The notes below the pieces were generated by a model. It saw only the letters and a program-made list of their open reading frames with translations. It searched no databases and had not been told where the DNA came from. Source: Marinobacterium_A aestuariivivens (GTDB lineage Bacteria; Pseudomonadota; Gammaproteobacteria; Pseudomonadales; Balneatricaceae). From it: a stretch of 64,000 nucleotides of DNA. Every line of letters starts with the position of its first letter. Within the stretch, counting starts at the first letter, position 1. The stretch lies in contig NZ_JBHSWE010000001.1 in NCBI RefSeq assembly GCF_042661465.1, positions 3,038,001 to 3,102,000 of the forward strand. Direction: 5' to 3'. The translations under genes were made by a program, and so were the position numbers. Positions 11,287 to 20,837 of this stretch are shown here, in pieces.

Positions 11287-11473
11287 GACCCGGCCGGAGT
11301 GATTTCGATGACACGTTGCCGGGCTGCACTAAGTTTTTATTCTTTGAGGCTTCCTGTTAAGTTTCCTTGATCAAATCCGGTTTCGATTTGGAATCGGTTG
11401 CAAATGGCTGAAGCAGTACGGCTGAGACCGGAGCAGGACATGCGCCTGCCTGATGCGCTGGAAGATGACACCG

Positions 11474-12363
11474 ATGATTGATCAGGACGAACGTATCGAG
11501 CGCCTGTTGCGCGAGGGCAAGCTGACGCCGGCGGAAGCCGAGCGGCTGCGCACGGCCTGCGCCCGGAATCCGGACGAGGATGGCCTTGAAAGGCGCATCG
11601 CGCTCAACCGCATCCGCTACGGGCCCCTGATCGCCTCCGGATTGCTGATGCTGCTGGTGGTCGCGGTGCTCTGGTGGCTGCCGGGCGGCGACCCGGATCA
11701 GACCCTGTCCGGTGTCAGTCAGGCACCCGCCGGCAAGGGCACGATCGACCTCGGCCAACTCGATGATGAGAGGAATCTGACCATGCAACGATCGGTGACG
11801 CTGTCCTATCTGACCTTCGGCCTGGTGGTGCTGGCACTGGTCATGGGCCTGCTGGCCTGGCTCTACAACGGACTGGTGAGCGCGCGGGAGCAGGTCAATG
11901 CCGGCTGGGCGCAGGTCGAGAACCAGTACCAGCGCCGGCTCGATCTGGTGCCGTTGCTGATCGACAGCGTCGAGGCCTACATGGAGCACGAGCGCGAGAC
12001 ACTGACGGCGCTGACCGAGGCCCGCGCCCGGGCGCTGTTGTCGCTGCAGTCAACCGCCGGCACCCTTCCGGACCCGGCACAACTGCTGGCCGTTCAGCAG
12101 GCCCAGGAGAGGTGCAGAGCGCGTTGTCGCGTCTGCTGGCGGTGGTGGAGAACTATCCCGATCTGAAGGCATCGCAGAACTTCCTGACTTTGCAGGACCA
12201 GATCGAGGGCACCGAAAACCGCATCGCCGTCGAGCGCCGCCAGTACAACGAGTTCGCGCGTCACTACAATACCCGGCTGCAGACCTTTCCGAGCAATCTG
12301 GTGGGGCACCTCGGCGGCTTCCGCTTCAAGCCCTATTTCGAGGCGCAGGACGACGTAGGGTGA
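11474..12363 (+). CDS. LemA family membrane protein, one frameshift
   Basis: LemA-domain protein of about 295 residues with an N-terminal extension. The extension is acidic and contains a first membrane helix (GPLIASGLLMLLVVAVLWWL). A second helix (LTFGLVVLALVMGLLAWLYNGLV) leads into the LemA coiled helical domain, with VNAGWAQVENQYQRRLDLVPLLIDSVEAYMEHERETL and, in the next frame, LSRLLAVVENYPDLKASQNFLTLQDQIEGTENRIAVERRQYNEFARHYN. The frame is lost near 12106-12112 by an apparent one-base deletion. The ATG at 11474 is preferred because GGAAG lies 9 bases upstream; 11453 is an in-frame alternative. LemA function is poorly known. Confidence 0.8.
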
Positions 12364-12367
12364 AAGA

Positions 12368-13087
12368 TTAATCGCTTTTTCCATCCCTGTGCCCATTAAG
12401 CCTCTCGCGGTCGGAGATACTTTTAGTTTCTACGTCGAAAAAGTTACTGCGGTGTATACCCACCGCTAACAGGCTAAGGGCCATCAGTGGATAGAGGTAA
12501 CGTAACATGCCGGTGCGTGTTTCGCTTCCGATACCCAATCCATGCAACGAGATTAGTACCAGTGCCGGTAGCCAGGCAAGATGTAGCCAGCGGCGCCAGC
12601 CAGAGTTATAGCGCCATCTTGCAAGGCCGGCAACGCCGCCGAGCATAAGCAGCCACAATGCCATGGAACCAAAGGACAGATGGAGGTTGTAGTATCCCTC
12701 GCCGGGCAGGGGTAGCAGCAATGCCCATGCGGGTTTGCCGGTTCTTAGCGAAGCGGCCAGTACAAACAGCAGTGCATGGAGGCAAGCTGTTGTCAGAATC
12801 AGCAGCCCCAGTCGGCGGTGATTCAGGAGCCCGGGTCGCAACATCATCAGCGTTGGTGTTCGTTGCGCCAATGCGGTCAAGCATTGCAGCCAAAGCAACG
12901 ACAACGTCACCAAAGCCATAAGCTTGGAGAGAATGTACAAGGCTTGCCCCGGCGGCAACTGGTATCGAAAGTAACTGAAGGGATTTCCTACCGAGTCAAC
13001 CCACACCAATAGTGTTGGGAGGAGCACGCCACTCGCCAGCAACAAGACTGGATGACGCGAGAGACTCTGTTCCAGTTGTTTCAACAT
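12368..13087 (-). CDS. Ferric-reductase-like transmembrane protein
   Basis: About 239 residues with roughly six hydrophobic segments. Histidines fall at helix positions (NHRRLGLLILTTACLHALLFVL, LHLSFGSMALW, LHLAWLPALVLISLHGLG), the pattern expected of heme ligands in the ferric reductase / MsrQ-like fold, so it probably carries electrons across the membrane. The ATG at 13087 is preferred because AGGAG sits 8 bases upstream; an in-frame ATG at 13114 would overlap the upstream gene. It follows the ChrB-rhodanese gene by 11 bases and is probably co-transcribed. No NAD/FAD domain is present, so a partner would be needed. Confidence 0.65.
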   Translation of the reverse strand: MLKQLEQSLSRHPVLLLASGVLLPTLLVWVDSVGNPFSYFRYQLPPGQALYILSKLMALVTLSLLWLQCLTALAQRTPTLMMLRPGLLNHRRLGLLILTTACLHALLFVLAASLRTGKPAWALLLPLPGEGYYNLHLSFGSMALWLLMLGGVAGLARWRYNSGWRRWLHLAWLPALVLISLHGLGIGSETRTGMLRYLYPLMALSLLAVGIHRSNFFDVETKSISDRERLNGHRDGKSD

Positions 13088-13098
13088 GGCCGGATCTC

Positions 13099-14103
13099 CT
13101 AGGGGGTAAGGCATCGATCGGGATCTTGCGCGCAGTCAGCAAGACGTTCAGAGGCCTCGGTTTCAGTCATCGACTTGGCGCCAGCAACGGGTAATCCGTT
13201 CGCCACCCAACCGCTGATACCATAGGGATTAAGTATGACGGAGTTGCGTACTCCCAGTTCTGCCAGGGTTCTGGCCATCTCAAATCCCCGGAAGTCCTTC
13301 ACACAGTAACTCACGACATAGTCGGCCCCTGCCAACTGCTTCTCGATACCAGGCGCGGCGTCCCTTAGCGTGAGATTCACTGCGCCGGGGATATGACCCT
13401 CTGAAAACTCCTCCGGCTCGCGGACATCGATGAAAATAACTGTTTTCCCGCGATCCAGTTCTGCTAAAAGAGCGGCAATTGGCATCTCTCGGACAAGGTT
13501 CGGTTGGGCTGCAGTGACATCGAGCTGCGACGTACATTCGACTTCCAACCGGGCGGGTTGCGGCAAGGCATCGCTATGGTGATAGTCCGCAAGGTACTGA
13601 TAAACCCGATCGAAATAAGCCATATAGCACTCCGGCGTGACCTGGTCGCGTCCATAAGTCTGCTGCAAACGCCGGAAACCCTGCTCGACAACGGAGGCTG
13701 TTGGATTGGAGGGGCTGGACCAGAAGTTCACTTCGATGGCGTGAACAAGGTCGGCTAGGTCCCTAATGATCGGGTCGTCGAGCTTGTGTTGCTCACGTAT
13801 GACCTCGAATGTGGTCTTATCGGTCTGACGCTGGTACACAGCGCCCTTGGTATCGAAACTGACACCCGGCGGCAACGGTGCCTCCGGGGCGACAGCTCTT
13901 ATTTCGGCATTGGTATCGACATGTCGCTTGAGTAGCCAGGCGGAAGCCCATTTATCGGGGCCCAGGCCATAGCGGGTGACGAAAACGGTCTTTGGCGCGG
14001 AATCGGCGGGTTTGCAACCCACTGCCAGAATTGTGCTTATCAGCAGTACGACACAAGTGGCCGCAGACAGGGAAAGTAGCGTCGTTCGGTTTAACGTGCT
14101 CAT
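13099..14103 (-). CDS. Exported ChrB-like / rhodanese fusion protein
   Basis: A 334-residue protein with an N-terminal membrane/signal segment ending in LAVGC, a weak lipobox, so it is probably periplasmic. Residues about 35-170 resemble the C-terminal domain of ChrB chromate-resistance proteins (VTRYGLGPDKWASAWLLKRH, FDTKGAVYQRQTDKTTFEVI, DLADLVHAIEVNFW). Residues about 210-310 form a rhodanese domain (FIDVREPEEFSEGHIPGAVNL) with the active-site cysteine in VSYCVKDFRGFEMA. ChrB and rhodanese domains are usually separate, so the exported fusion is notable. It lies upstream of a ferric-reductase-like gene, suggesting redox detoxification in the envelope. The substrate (chromate, sulfur or other) is not known. 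Confidence 0.78.
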   Translation of the reverse strand: MSTLNRTTLLSLSAATCVVLLISTILAVGCKPADSAPKTVFVTRYGLGPDKWASAWLLKRHVDTNAEIRAVAPEAPLPPGVSFDTKGAVYQRQTDKTTFEVIREQHKLDDPIIRDLADLVHAIEVNFWSSPSNPTASVVEQGFRRLQQTYGRDQVTPECYMAYFDRVYQYLADYHHSDALPQPARLEVECTSQLDVTAAQPNLVREMPIAALLAELDRGKTVIFIDVREPEEFSEGHIPGAVNLTLRDAAPGIEKQLAGADYVVSYCVKDFRGFEMARTLAELGVRNSVILNPYGISGWVANGLPVAGAKSMTETEASERLADCAQDPDRCLTP

Positions 14104-14144
14104 TCAGCACCGTCCCTTATCGTTTTGGTTTCGCACACAATGAG

Positions 14145-15251
14145 TTACTGCGGTCTTACGATCTTTATCTTGCGGCTGGCAACCCCGACCTGGCCAGTGA
14201 AGCTGGAAACGTTGGCGGTCAGGACATGCTCGCCCGGTGGAATCTGCTGCAGTTCCCATCGCCAGTTAAGCGGGAGATAGCCCCGTTCCGCTTCGGCGAA
14301 GAAGACATTGTCCAGAAAGAAAATGATCTCGAACTGATCCTGCAGCAGGTGATCAAGATCATCAGGATTCACGCTAATGTGGATATCGATGGCGTCTTGC
14401 ACCTCCGGGACATCATCTTTCTCCACCCCGGATAGTTGAGGGAATGTCATATCGACCCGAGGTGAGCGGGCCCAGGCCGGCGGTACCAGGCCTTCGGGAC
14501 GCAGTTCTAGCTCGGCGCCCGACCGGCGGGGGCGATCCGGTTTCTGGGCTCGACCCTGGGCACGGCCCAGCTTGTAGTCGCGATAAGTCTCCTCTTTGTT
14601 GCCATAGGTGATAACCGTCGCGTCGGGAAGCGTTACGTAGGTAATAAGCGCCGAGAAATCCTTGGCGCCGCGTAGCTTGTATCGGTTGTCTTCATCATAG
14701 CCATCCCAGTACTCGGTAATCTCACCGGCCACCCGTGGCTTCCAGTCCACCAGGGTTTTCAGCATGGGACCATTGTGGACGCCCAGGCGAATCAGGGTCC
14801 TTGCGGCAGCCGGCAGGTTGTACAGAACGGTACCGTCTTCATTGAACCGGGCTTCGGTGATATCCCCGACCACGCCGCCCGAATGAGTAGTGGGGTCATA
14901 TAAAGCGCCGGTCGTTGTTTCAACGACAAAGGTATAGGCCTCATCAGGAACGACCTTGCTATCGATATCGAGACCATCCCACGAGATTTCCTGAGCGCCT
15001 GCGGCTTGTTCCACGCCCTCTAATACGGTGCTGACCAGACCACCGTCAGGATCATAAACCCGTACACTCACGGTGTCCGGCTGAGCCAGCGTATAGGTAA
15101 GGACAACCTGCTCGCCTAGACTGGGATTGAAAGCATTACTATTTATCGTTGTATCACTGATTGCTTGACTGGCCGATTCGGCTAACGCACCGCCGCTTAG
15201 CAACAGTCCCGTCAATAAACCTGTTATCCGTACTGCTGCCATCGTTTTCAT
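14145..15251 (-). CDS. Exported FlgD-Ig-like domain protein
   Basis: 368 residues with a signal peptide (LLTGLLLSGGALAES). The first domain resembles FlgD-type Ig folds used to cap or assemble surface structures (NAFNPSLGEQVVLTYTLAQPDTVSVRVYDPDGGLVSTVL...WDGLD). The middle has a further WDGYD element; the C-terminal part (IDIHISVNPDDLDHLL...IIFFLDNVFFAEAERG) is not recognised. Its start overlaps the stop of the preceding propeller gene by 4 bases, so the two are translationally coupled. The related PKD protein at 20.8-24.2 kb carries similar FlgD-Ig repeats, linking both ends of the RHS island. Confidence 0.7.
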   Translation of the reverse strand: MKTMAAVRITGLLTGLLLSGGALAESASQAISDTTINSNAFNPSLGEQVVLTYTLAQPDTVSVRVYDPDGGLVSTVLEGVEQAAGAQEISWDGLDIDSKVVPDEAYTFVVETTTGALYDPTTHSGGVVGDITEARFNEDGTVLYNLPAAARTLIRLGVHNGPMLKTLVDWKPRVAGEITEYWDGYDEDNRYKLRGAKDFSALITYVTLPDATVITYGNKEETYRDYKLGRAQGRAQKPDRPRRSGAELELRPEGLVPPAWARSPRVDMTFPQLSGVEKDDVPEVQDAIDIHISVNPDDLDHLLQDQFEIIFFLDNVFFAEAERGYLPLNWRWELQQIPPGEHVLTANVSSFTGQVGVASRKIKIVRPQ

Positions 15252-16141
15252 TTCCAGTCCGCATCCCTTAATTGAATATCCGAATCTGCACCAAAGGGCT
15301 GAAAAGGCCGTAGGTTGGTACCGTCCGCATTGACCAGCCAGAGGCTGTATCGTCCATCCTTCTGCAGCGTGAACATGATGGACTCTCCATCGGGCGACCA
15401 GGCAGGCCAGGTTTTGCTTCCCGGTCCGGAGGTCACCTGCTGAAGGTTTTCACCATCACCGCCCACCCGCCAGATTTCGAATTGGCCGCTGCGGTTCGAG
15501 GCGAAAGCGAGTTCGTCACCCGAGGGGGACCAGTCCGGATGAATATCCTGATCCTGGCTTAAAAGCACCTGCCGTGCCTTTCCGGTTTCCAGGTTCATTA
15601 CCCATAGGCTTTGAACAACTTGCACGCCGCCCTGATAGCGGTTTATTGTGCCTGATACAGTGTAGGCCAAATCGCGGCCATCACTAGTGATATCGGGGTA
15701 ATCCAGGAGACCTGTTTGAGTGACTAAGGGTGTAATCTTTTCAGTTTTGATATCTGCAACAAAGATTTCCGAATCTTCCCCTTCAGACTCAGTGATATAG
15801 CGCGCAAAGACCAGATTTCCGGTGTCTGCCCACCATGTAGGTCTGGATCCATAGCCTTTAGGTATCTTAAGTTGGTCACATTCCTCACCAGATTGTGTGT
15901 TGCATAAATAAATCCCCCTGCCCGGGACTTCGAAGGCGATATCCCGCCCATTAGGAAACCGGGTAGCTGTGCTGCCGTCAGTAGTGCTAGGCATTTTAAA
16001 AAGCTTTGGGGTTGACTCAAGCTCGGATTGATAGTAGACAACCCATTTGTCTTGACTAAAACCGGAAAATGCTAGATCTCCATAGGTTGGTTCAGTTAAC
16101 GCGAGCGTTATCATGAGAAAGAATATCGAGATAGCTTTCAT
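15248..16141 (-). CDS. Exported TolB-like beta-propeller protein
   Basis: 297 residues with a signal peptide (ISIFFLMITLALTEPTYG). Several PD40/TolB-type repeats are visible: FPNGRDIAFEV, YPDITSDGRDLAYTV, HPDWSPSGDELAFASNRSGQFEIW, WPAWSPDGESIMFTLQKDGRYSLW. This predicts a six-bladed or similar propeller used for protein binding in the periplasm or at the surface. It is the first gene of the two-gene tail of the RHS island, about 250 AT-rich bases after the putative immunity gene. Its partner is unknown. Confidence 0.75.
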   Translation of the reverse strand: MKAISIFFLMITLALTEPTYGDLAFSGFSQDKWVVYYQSELESTPKLFKMPSTTDGSTATRFPNGRDIAFEVPGRGIYLCNTQSGEECDQLKIPKGYGSRPTWWADTGNLVFARYITESEGEDSEIFVADIKTEKITPLVTQTGLLDYPDITSDGRDLAYTVSGTINRYQGGVQVVQSLWVMNLETGKARQVLLSQDQDIHPDWSPSGDELAFASNRSGQFEIWRVGGDGENLQQVTSGPGSKTWPAWSPDGESIMFTLQKDGRYSLWLVNADGTNLRPFQPFGADSDIQLRDADWK

Positions 16142-16389
16142 AATCTACTCCGGTTAACCGTCGCTATTTATATTTTATATAACTCAAAGTCTAGCATGAA
16201 TCCGACTCTACCTATTAAGAATGTTAAATAATTAATGTGTTGCTTAATTATAATAACTTTAAGTGTTTTGATTATTTTGAAAGCACGCGTTGAAAGTGTA
16301 TTAGTTCTTAGATAAAAAGAATAAATCATCCAGTAAAATCGTTCATTTGCTTACATTCTATTTAATGTTGTTCAATTTGTGTGTCTGTC

Positions 16390-16695
16390 TTAAGTAATAG
16401 TCATAACCTCAATTAATTTATTTGTAGTAACATAAAGAACCAATAGTGAAAATAAGATGGACATTGTTAAGAATAGTAATGAGTTATTAGACATAACCCT
16501 CAATAAACTATTAGCAATTGCAATAATGGAAAACCCGACTGTAGCTGAGAATAAACCTAAGGCAAGAAACGATAAGATATCAAGCCATCGCGCTTCTCTT
16601 AACATAAATGTCAAAGCCTCTAGCCAATATATACCCATGAACAAGAAAACAAAAAAAACTGTGCCAATCCAGTTCTTAATCATATTGTATTTCAT
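16390..16695 (-). CDS. Small membrane protein, candidate RHS immunity protein
   Basis: About 101 residues with four predicted membrane helices (WIGTVFFVFLFMGIYWL, LDILSFLALGLFSATVG, FSIIAIANSLL, LLFLTMSILFSLLVLYV). I chose the ATG at 16695 because it lies directly after the TAA of the RHS gene (stop at 16697-16699); a longer reading from 16728 would overlap that gene. Its AT-rich composition matches the RHS 3' end. A small gene immediately after an RHS C-terminal tip is the usual place for the cognate immunity protein, which is my inference. No family is recognised. Confidence 0.5.
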   Translation of the reverse strand: MKYNMIKNWIGTVFFVFLFMGIYWLEALTFMLREARWLDILSFLALGLFSATVGFSIIAIANSLLRVMSNNSLLFLTMSILFSLLVLYVTTNKLIEVMTIT

Positions 16696-16696
16696 C

Positions 16697-19600
16697 TTAT
16701 TTGATAGGCCTGACATCATAATAATCATGTATTCTTTCTAATTTATCAGCAAGGTTAAATGGCTGGACGTCATGAAAGAAGTGGCTTGGACAAAATGGCG
16801 GTCTAGGACAGGCCTTGAAATCTGCTGTGCCTCCTGCCGGAATACTCGTCATTAATTCTCTATTAGTATCATAAACGCATTGAGATGAATGACCTCCAGG
16901 TGTTGTTTTAGATCTTATCTCTAATGCTCCTCCTGGGTGAAGATGGTTTGCAGTTGTAGGTTTATTCCACTTTTCTGGGTCAAGACACATGTTTAAACTG
17001 GAAGGGCAGGAAGGTAGTTCCTTTCGCCAGTCCGTATTAGCACGCTCAAGCTTTAACCACTCATCAAACACCTGAGTATCAGTGTAGGTCTTACTCCAAG
17101 TATTACCAAAGTATTCAATTTTTTCTGGAGTGATTCCTTGTTTTCTGAGACTGGTGCTTGCATCAGATAATGTATATAACCCAAACGGATCAACATAGTT
17201 GAGCGGGTTGTTAAAAACATACGTGTAGGTATTTAGGCCTCCCCGTATCCCGATAGGATCACTCTGTATAAACCGCCCGATTGAAGGGTCATAGTATCTA
17301 GCTCGGTAATAATACAGATTGCTTTCCGGGTCTTGAATTCGACCGGTATAAGTAAATGGATTATCTATGATCTCACTAGTGTTGGTGTAGCTTCCGAAAG
17401 CTTTATAGTTATAGGTGTTGGTAGCAGTGGTCGAGTTATTTGTAAGAGCCGCAATAGAGCCTTGATGATCAGTGTGATAATAATACTGATTACCGTCGCG
17501 ATTCATTACAAGTGGCTGATCAAGACTAGTGCCATAACTGTAACCTGCTCGTAACGCTTGATCACTGCTGAATTCAAATACAATATTTAGTCCATCATAG
17601 ACAAACACACTACTACTATTGTTGAAAACTTTTGCAATCCGACGATTGAGTGCATCGTATCTGTAATTGACGTTGGAGCCATCTGGAAAACTGATAGCGA
17701 TAAGCTGATTCTGAGCATCATAACTATAGTTGATTAGTTTCCCTGTAGTTTGATCAGTCTTCGTGAGCAAATTACCATTAGCATCGTAGATATAGGTGAA
17801 ATTATTATCGCTTATAAGCTGGTTGGCAGCGTTATGACTATACGAATTTGAAAGGTGTGAACTAGTCCGGTTTCCTACGCCGTCATAATTGTAGAAGGCT
17901 GGTGCGGCGTTAGTGCCTGCCGAGGTTAGCTGTTGGATCGGATCGTAATCGAATGATCGCGTATCAGTATAGCCAATGATCTGTGTAATATTGCCTAATG
18001 CATTATAAAGGTAGTCGAAGCTAACGAGGTCGCTACTGCTGGTAGCATGGATAATGCTCTTTACCCGGCCAGCTAAATCATAAGTATTAGTCATCGTGAC
18101 GCCATTGGGATAGCTGATTCCGGTTGGTCGACCAGCTGCATCGTAGTTCATGCTGAGTATTTCGTTTGCTGGCGTGAGGAGCTCCGTCAGCCGATCGGCG
18201 TCGTCGTAGCTATAGCTATGTGAACCGCCTTCGCTGTCAGTGAGGCTGTTACGACGTCCGATAGCGTCATAGCTGTAGCTCAGTGTTACCACTGGTTGCG
18301 TAGTTCCGCCCGTCTCCGCTGAGACGAGTCGGTTGGCCCGGTCATAAGTAAAGTTCAGTGTGCTATCACTATCGTTGGCCGTTGTCATATTACCAGCAGC
18401 GTCATAACCATAAATTAATGCATTGTCCGGAGTCGTCGCCGAGACCAATCGCCCCAATTCGTCATAGGCATAGTCTATCGTTTGCCCATTGGCATCGTGG
18501 GTCTGGATCAAATTGTCGCGGGTGTTATATGCATAGGTGATGGTCTCCCCTAACGGATTTAGGCGGCTGCTTCGTCGGCCGATGGAATCGTAGGTGTAGG
18601 TCGTGGTAGCGTTGTTGGCATTGGTCACGGTTAGCAGATTTCCGCCTGCATCGTAATTAAAACGAGTCGTAAATCCACGCGCATCCGTCGTAGCTATCAA
18701 CTGGTCGGCAGCATCGTAGGAGTAAGTTGTAGTATTGTCGAGTGCATCAGTAACCGTAACAAGATTGCCGGTGGCGTCATAGGCAAGGGTCGTGGTGCCA
18801 GTTGCAGGATCAACAATAAGGCTCAGCTGGTTACGGGCATCATAGCTGCGGGTGACGGTTACACCGGTGGGGTCGACTGTCTGGAGGAGATTGCCGTTTG
18901 GATCATAGGCGAAGGTGGTGACTCCTCCCTCGCCATCAGTAACACTTGTTACCCTGTTGAGACCGTCGTACGAGAAAGTCGTGGTACGCTCGACCGGGCT
19001 AGTGGTACCTTCCGTCACCGTCAGGAGGTTACCGGCACCATCATAGGTGAAGGTGGTGACATCGCCTTCGGCATTGGTCAGTTGGGTAAGATCGCCGGAA
19101 GTATTGTAGTTAAAAGCCGCTGTGTTGCCGTTCGCATCGGTGAAACTCGTTATCAGGCCACGATCGTCATAGGTCATCGTTGCCTGATCGTTGAGCGGAT
19201 TAATGGTGGTTACCGGATTGCCGCGACTGTCTAGAACAATGTTCGTGGCTTTGCCGTCACCGTCGATAATCTTTGTAAGGTGGCTGAACTTTGCATCATA
19301 CTCAAAGGATATAGTGCGTTCGACCGGTGTGCCGGTCGCTTCCGTGAGTAAAATAAGATTGCCATCGGAGTCATAGTTCATCTGCCGCTCAACTCCACGG
19401 GCATTGACCATCCGTTTTAGCAGATCATCGTCGTTCCACTCCATTACAGTGGAACGATCAAGTGGGTCGGTGATATTGCTAGGGTTGCCACTCTCATTGA
19501 AGCCGTAATTAGAAACTAAAGACCGCTCATTGGTTACCTGGGTATTATTGCCTGATAAATAGTTAATTTTTAGGACGCTGCCGTCTGCATAGGTTTGTTG

Positions 19601-20488
19601 GATAACTCTATTCTGATTGTCATATTTATTGGTAACATGAGCATTACCGCGAGGGTCAGTGATCGTGACGAGCTTATTCTCGGTATTGTAAGAGTATTGC
19701 GTTATGCCATTTTCCGGATCATTCACAGAAGTAAGACTGCCGTTGGTGTCATAGTCGAACTTGTAGACTCGCCCCGCCGGATCAGTCACTGAAGCAATAC
19801 GGCCATTGGCTCCTCGGGTGAAACTAATTATACGGCCGCCGGCACCAGTTGCCTTTGATATCACCCCTTCATTATCATAGCTAATGCTTAAAGTATTACC
19901 ATTACTGTCAGTAATTGAGACTAATCGACCAGTGGTGTCAAACGTCTTATTATTGCCAAATTTGTCAACCAATTTAATCGAATTGTCAGTTTCTACAGAG
20001 ACGCTGGCAAAAAGTCCTGCTGGTCGTTCAAAACCACCATCTGCATTGCGGCTAAAGCGTTTTCGTTGGCCTGTGCCCTTACGGCAAACTACATAGATAT
20101 CGACGCCATCATTGGTTAGGACCGCCACCTCTGTTAAAGTCGTATGCCAACCATTACCAAAAGGACCACTGTAGCGGTCGCGACTCTGGTAGGTAAAATT
20201 CAAAGATAGATTTGGTCCTAAGTTCGAAACAGCAACATCGTGGTAAGTATTGAGATAGAAAAATTCGCCAGTTTGAAGGTTAACAGGATCTCCTCCACAA
20301 GCAGGATTATCTTTCTTTGTCGGTTGGTCTTTATCTGGTGGCGGCGGATTGTCCGGGTTAAAGACATCATGCCCCTGGTCCCAAGGATAGTGAAATGCAT
20401 AGGCAGTCTTTGGCATTCCAAACCATCCAAAAAACAAAACACTGCAAACTGCCAATAAGAAGAATAGTCGTAACCGTGCCTGCTTCAT
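16697..20488 (-). CDS. RHS/YD-repeat protein with variable C-terminal domain
   Basis: 1263 residues. A signal peptide (FFLLAVCSVLFFGWFGMPKTAYA) is followed by a proline-rich linker and a DUF6531-type entry domain (GGDPVNLQTGEFFYLNTYHDVAV). Some thirty YD repeats follow (patterns such as YDAAGNLLTV), forming the RHS cocoon. The core ends with YYYRARYYDPSIGRFIQSDP and YVDPFGLY near residue 1105. The last 158 residues form a distinct tip rich in Cys and His (NHLHPGGALEIRS, GGHSSQCVYD, HDVQPF), typical of a polymorphic-toxin tip though I recognise no named enzyme. The gene is AT-richer than its neighbours, suggesting transfer. It starts 4 bases after the small exported protein gene and is followed directly by a small membrane protein gene. 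Confidence 0.9.
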   Translation of the reverse strand: MKQARLRLFFLLAVCSVLFFGWFGMPKTAYAFHYPWDQGHDVFNPDNPPPPDKDQPTKKDNPACGGDPVNLQTGEFFYLNTYHDVAVSNLGPNLSLNFTYQSRDRYSGPFGNGWHTTLTEVAVLTNDGVDIYVVCRKGTGQRKRFSRNADGGFERPAGLFASVSVETDNSIKLVDKFGNNKTFDTTGRLVSITDSNGNTLSISYDNEGVISKATGAGGRIISFTRGANGRIASVTDPAGRVYKFDYDTNGSLTSVNDPENGITQYSYNTENKLVTITDPRGNAHVTNKYDNQNRVIQQTYADGSVLKINYLSGNNTQVTNERSLVSNYGFNESGNPSNITDPLDRSTVMEWNDDDLLKRMVNARGVERQMNYDSDGNLILLTEATGTPVERTISFEYDAKFSHLTKIIDGDGKATNIVLDSRGNPVTTINPLNDQATMTYDDRGLITSFTDANGNTAAFNYNTSGDLTQLTNAEGDVTTFTYDGAGNLLTVTEGTTSPVERTTTFSYDGLNRVTSVTDGEGGVTTFAYDPNGNLLQTVDPTGVTVTRSYDARNQLSLIVDPATGTTTLAYDATGNLVTVTDALDNTTTYSYDAADQLIATTDARGFTTRFNYDAGGNLLTVTNANNATTTYTYDSIGRRSSRLNPLGETITYAYNTRDNLIQTHDANGQTIDYAYDELGRLVSATTPDNALIYGYDAAGNMTTANDSDSTLNFTYDRANRLVSAETGGTTQPVVTLSYSYDAIGRRNSLTDSEGGSHSYSYDDADRLTELLTPANEILSMNYDAAGRPTGISYPNGVTMTNTYDLAGRVKSIIHATSSSDLVSFDYLYNALGNITQIIGYTDTRSFDYDPIQQLTSAGTNAAPAFYNYDGVGNRTSSHLSNSYSHNAANQLISDNNFTYIYDANGNLLTKTDQTTGKLINYSYDAQNQLIAISFPDGSNVNYRYDALNRRIAKVFNNSSSVFVYDGLNIVFEFSSDQALRAGYSYGTSLDQPLVMNRDGNQYYYHTDHQGSIAALTNNSTTATNTYNYKAFGSYTNTSEIIDNPFTYTGRIQDPESNLYYYRARYYDPSIGRFIQSDPIGIRGGLNTYTYVFNNPLNYVDPFGLYTLSDASTSLRKQGITPEKIEYFGNTWSKTYTDTQVFDEWLKLERANTDWRKELPSCPSSLNMCLDPEKWNKPTTANHLHPGGALEIRSKTTPGGHSSQCVYDTNRELMTSIPAGGTADFKACPRPPFCPSHFFHDVQPFNLADKLERIHDYYDVRPIK

Positions 20489-20492
20489 GACG

Positions 20493-20837
20493 TCACTCCG
20501 CTTGCTCGATCAGCGCTTCAATACTTGCCCTGAGTTGTTCAATTGTCGTTTGGCTTTCCGGGTTTGCTGCAAGATAGTCATTGACCGCCGCTCGTTGCTT
20601 CCCGGGAAACATCAGATAGTCTTCTTCAGTCGTTGAGTACTGTTGCCAGAGCACGTCCATCTCTTCAGCAGTTGGACTGCGTCCATTAGCTTGCCAACTA
20701 TCCCGTGCCAACTGCATGCGTGCGATGGTTAATTCCACATAGGTCTGTACAGTAAGTGTTTCCGCCCGTGCGGATTGATAAGCCAACGGCAACAAAACGC
20801 ATATGACTGTAAGTATTATTGAAATTCGGAATTTCAT
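20493..20837 (-). CDS. Small exported protein of the RHS operon
   Basis: 114 residues with a signal peptide (SIILTVICVLLPLAYQSARAE) and a mature helical region (LTVQTYVELTIARMQLARDSWQ, PESQTTIEQLRASIEALIEQAE). Its start overlaps the stop of the PKD protein gene (ATGA) and it ends 4 bases before the RHS start, so it is tightly coupled to both. It may be an accessory factor or chaperone for RHS export; no family is recognised. Confidence 0.65.
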   Translation of the reverse strand: MKFRISIILTVICVLLPLAYQSARAETLTVQTYVELTIARMQLARDSWQANGRSPTAEEMDVLWQQYSTTEEDYLMFPGKQRAAVNDYLAANPESQTTIEQLRASIEALIEQAE

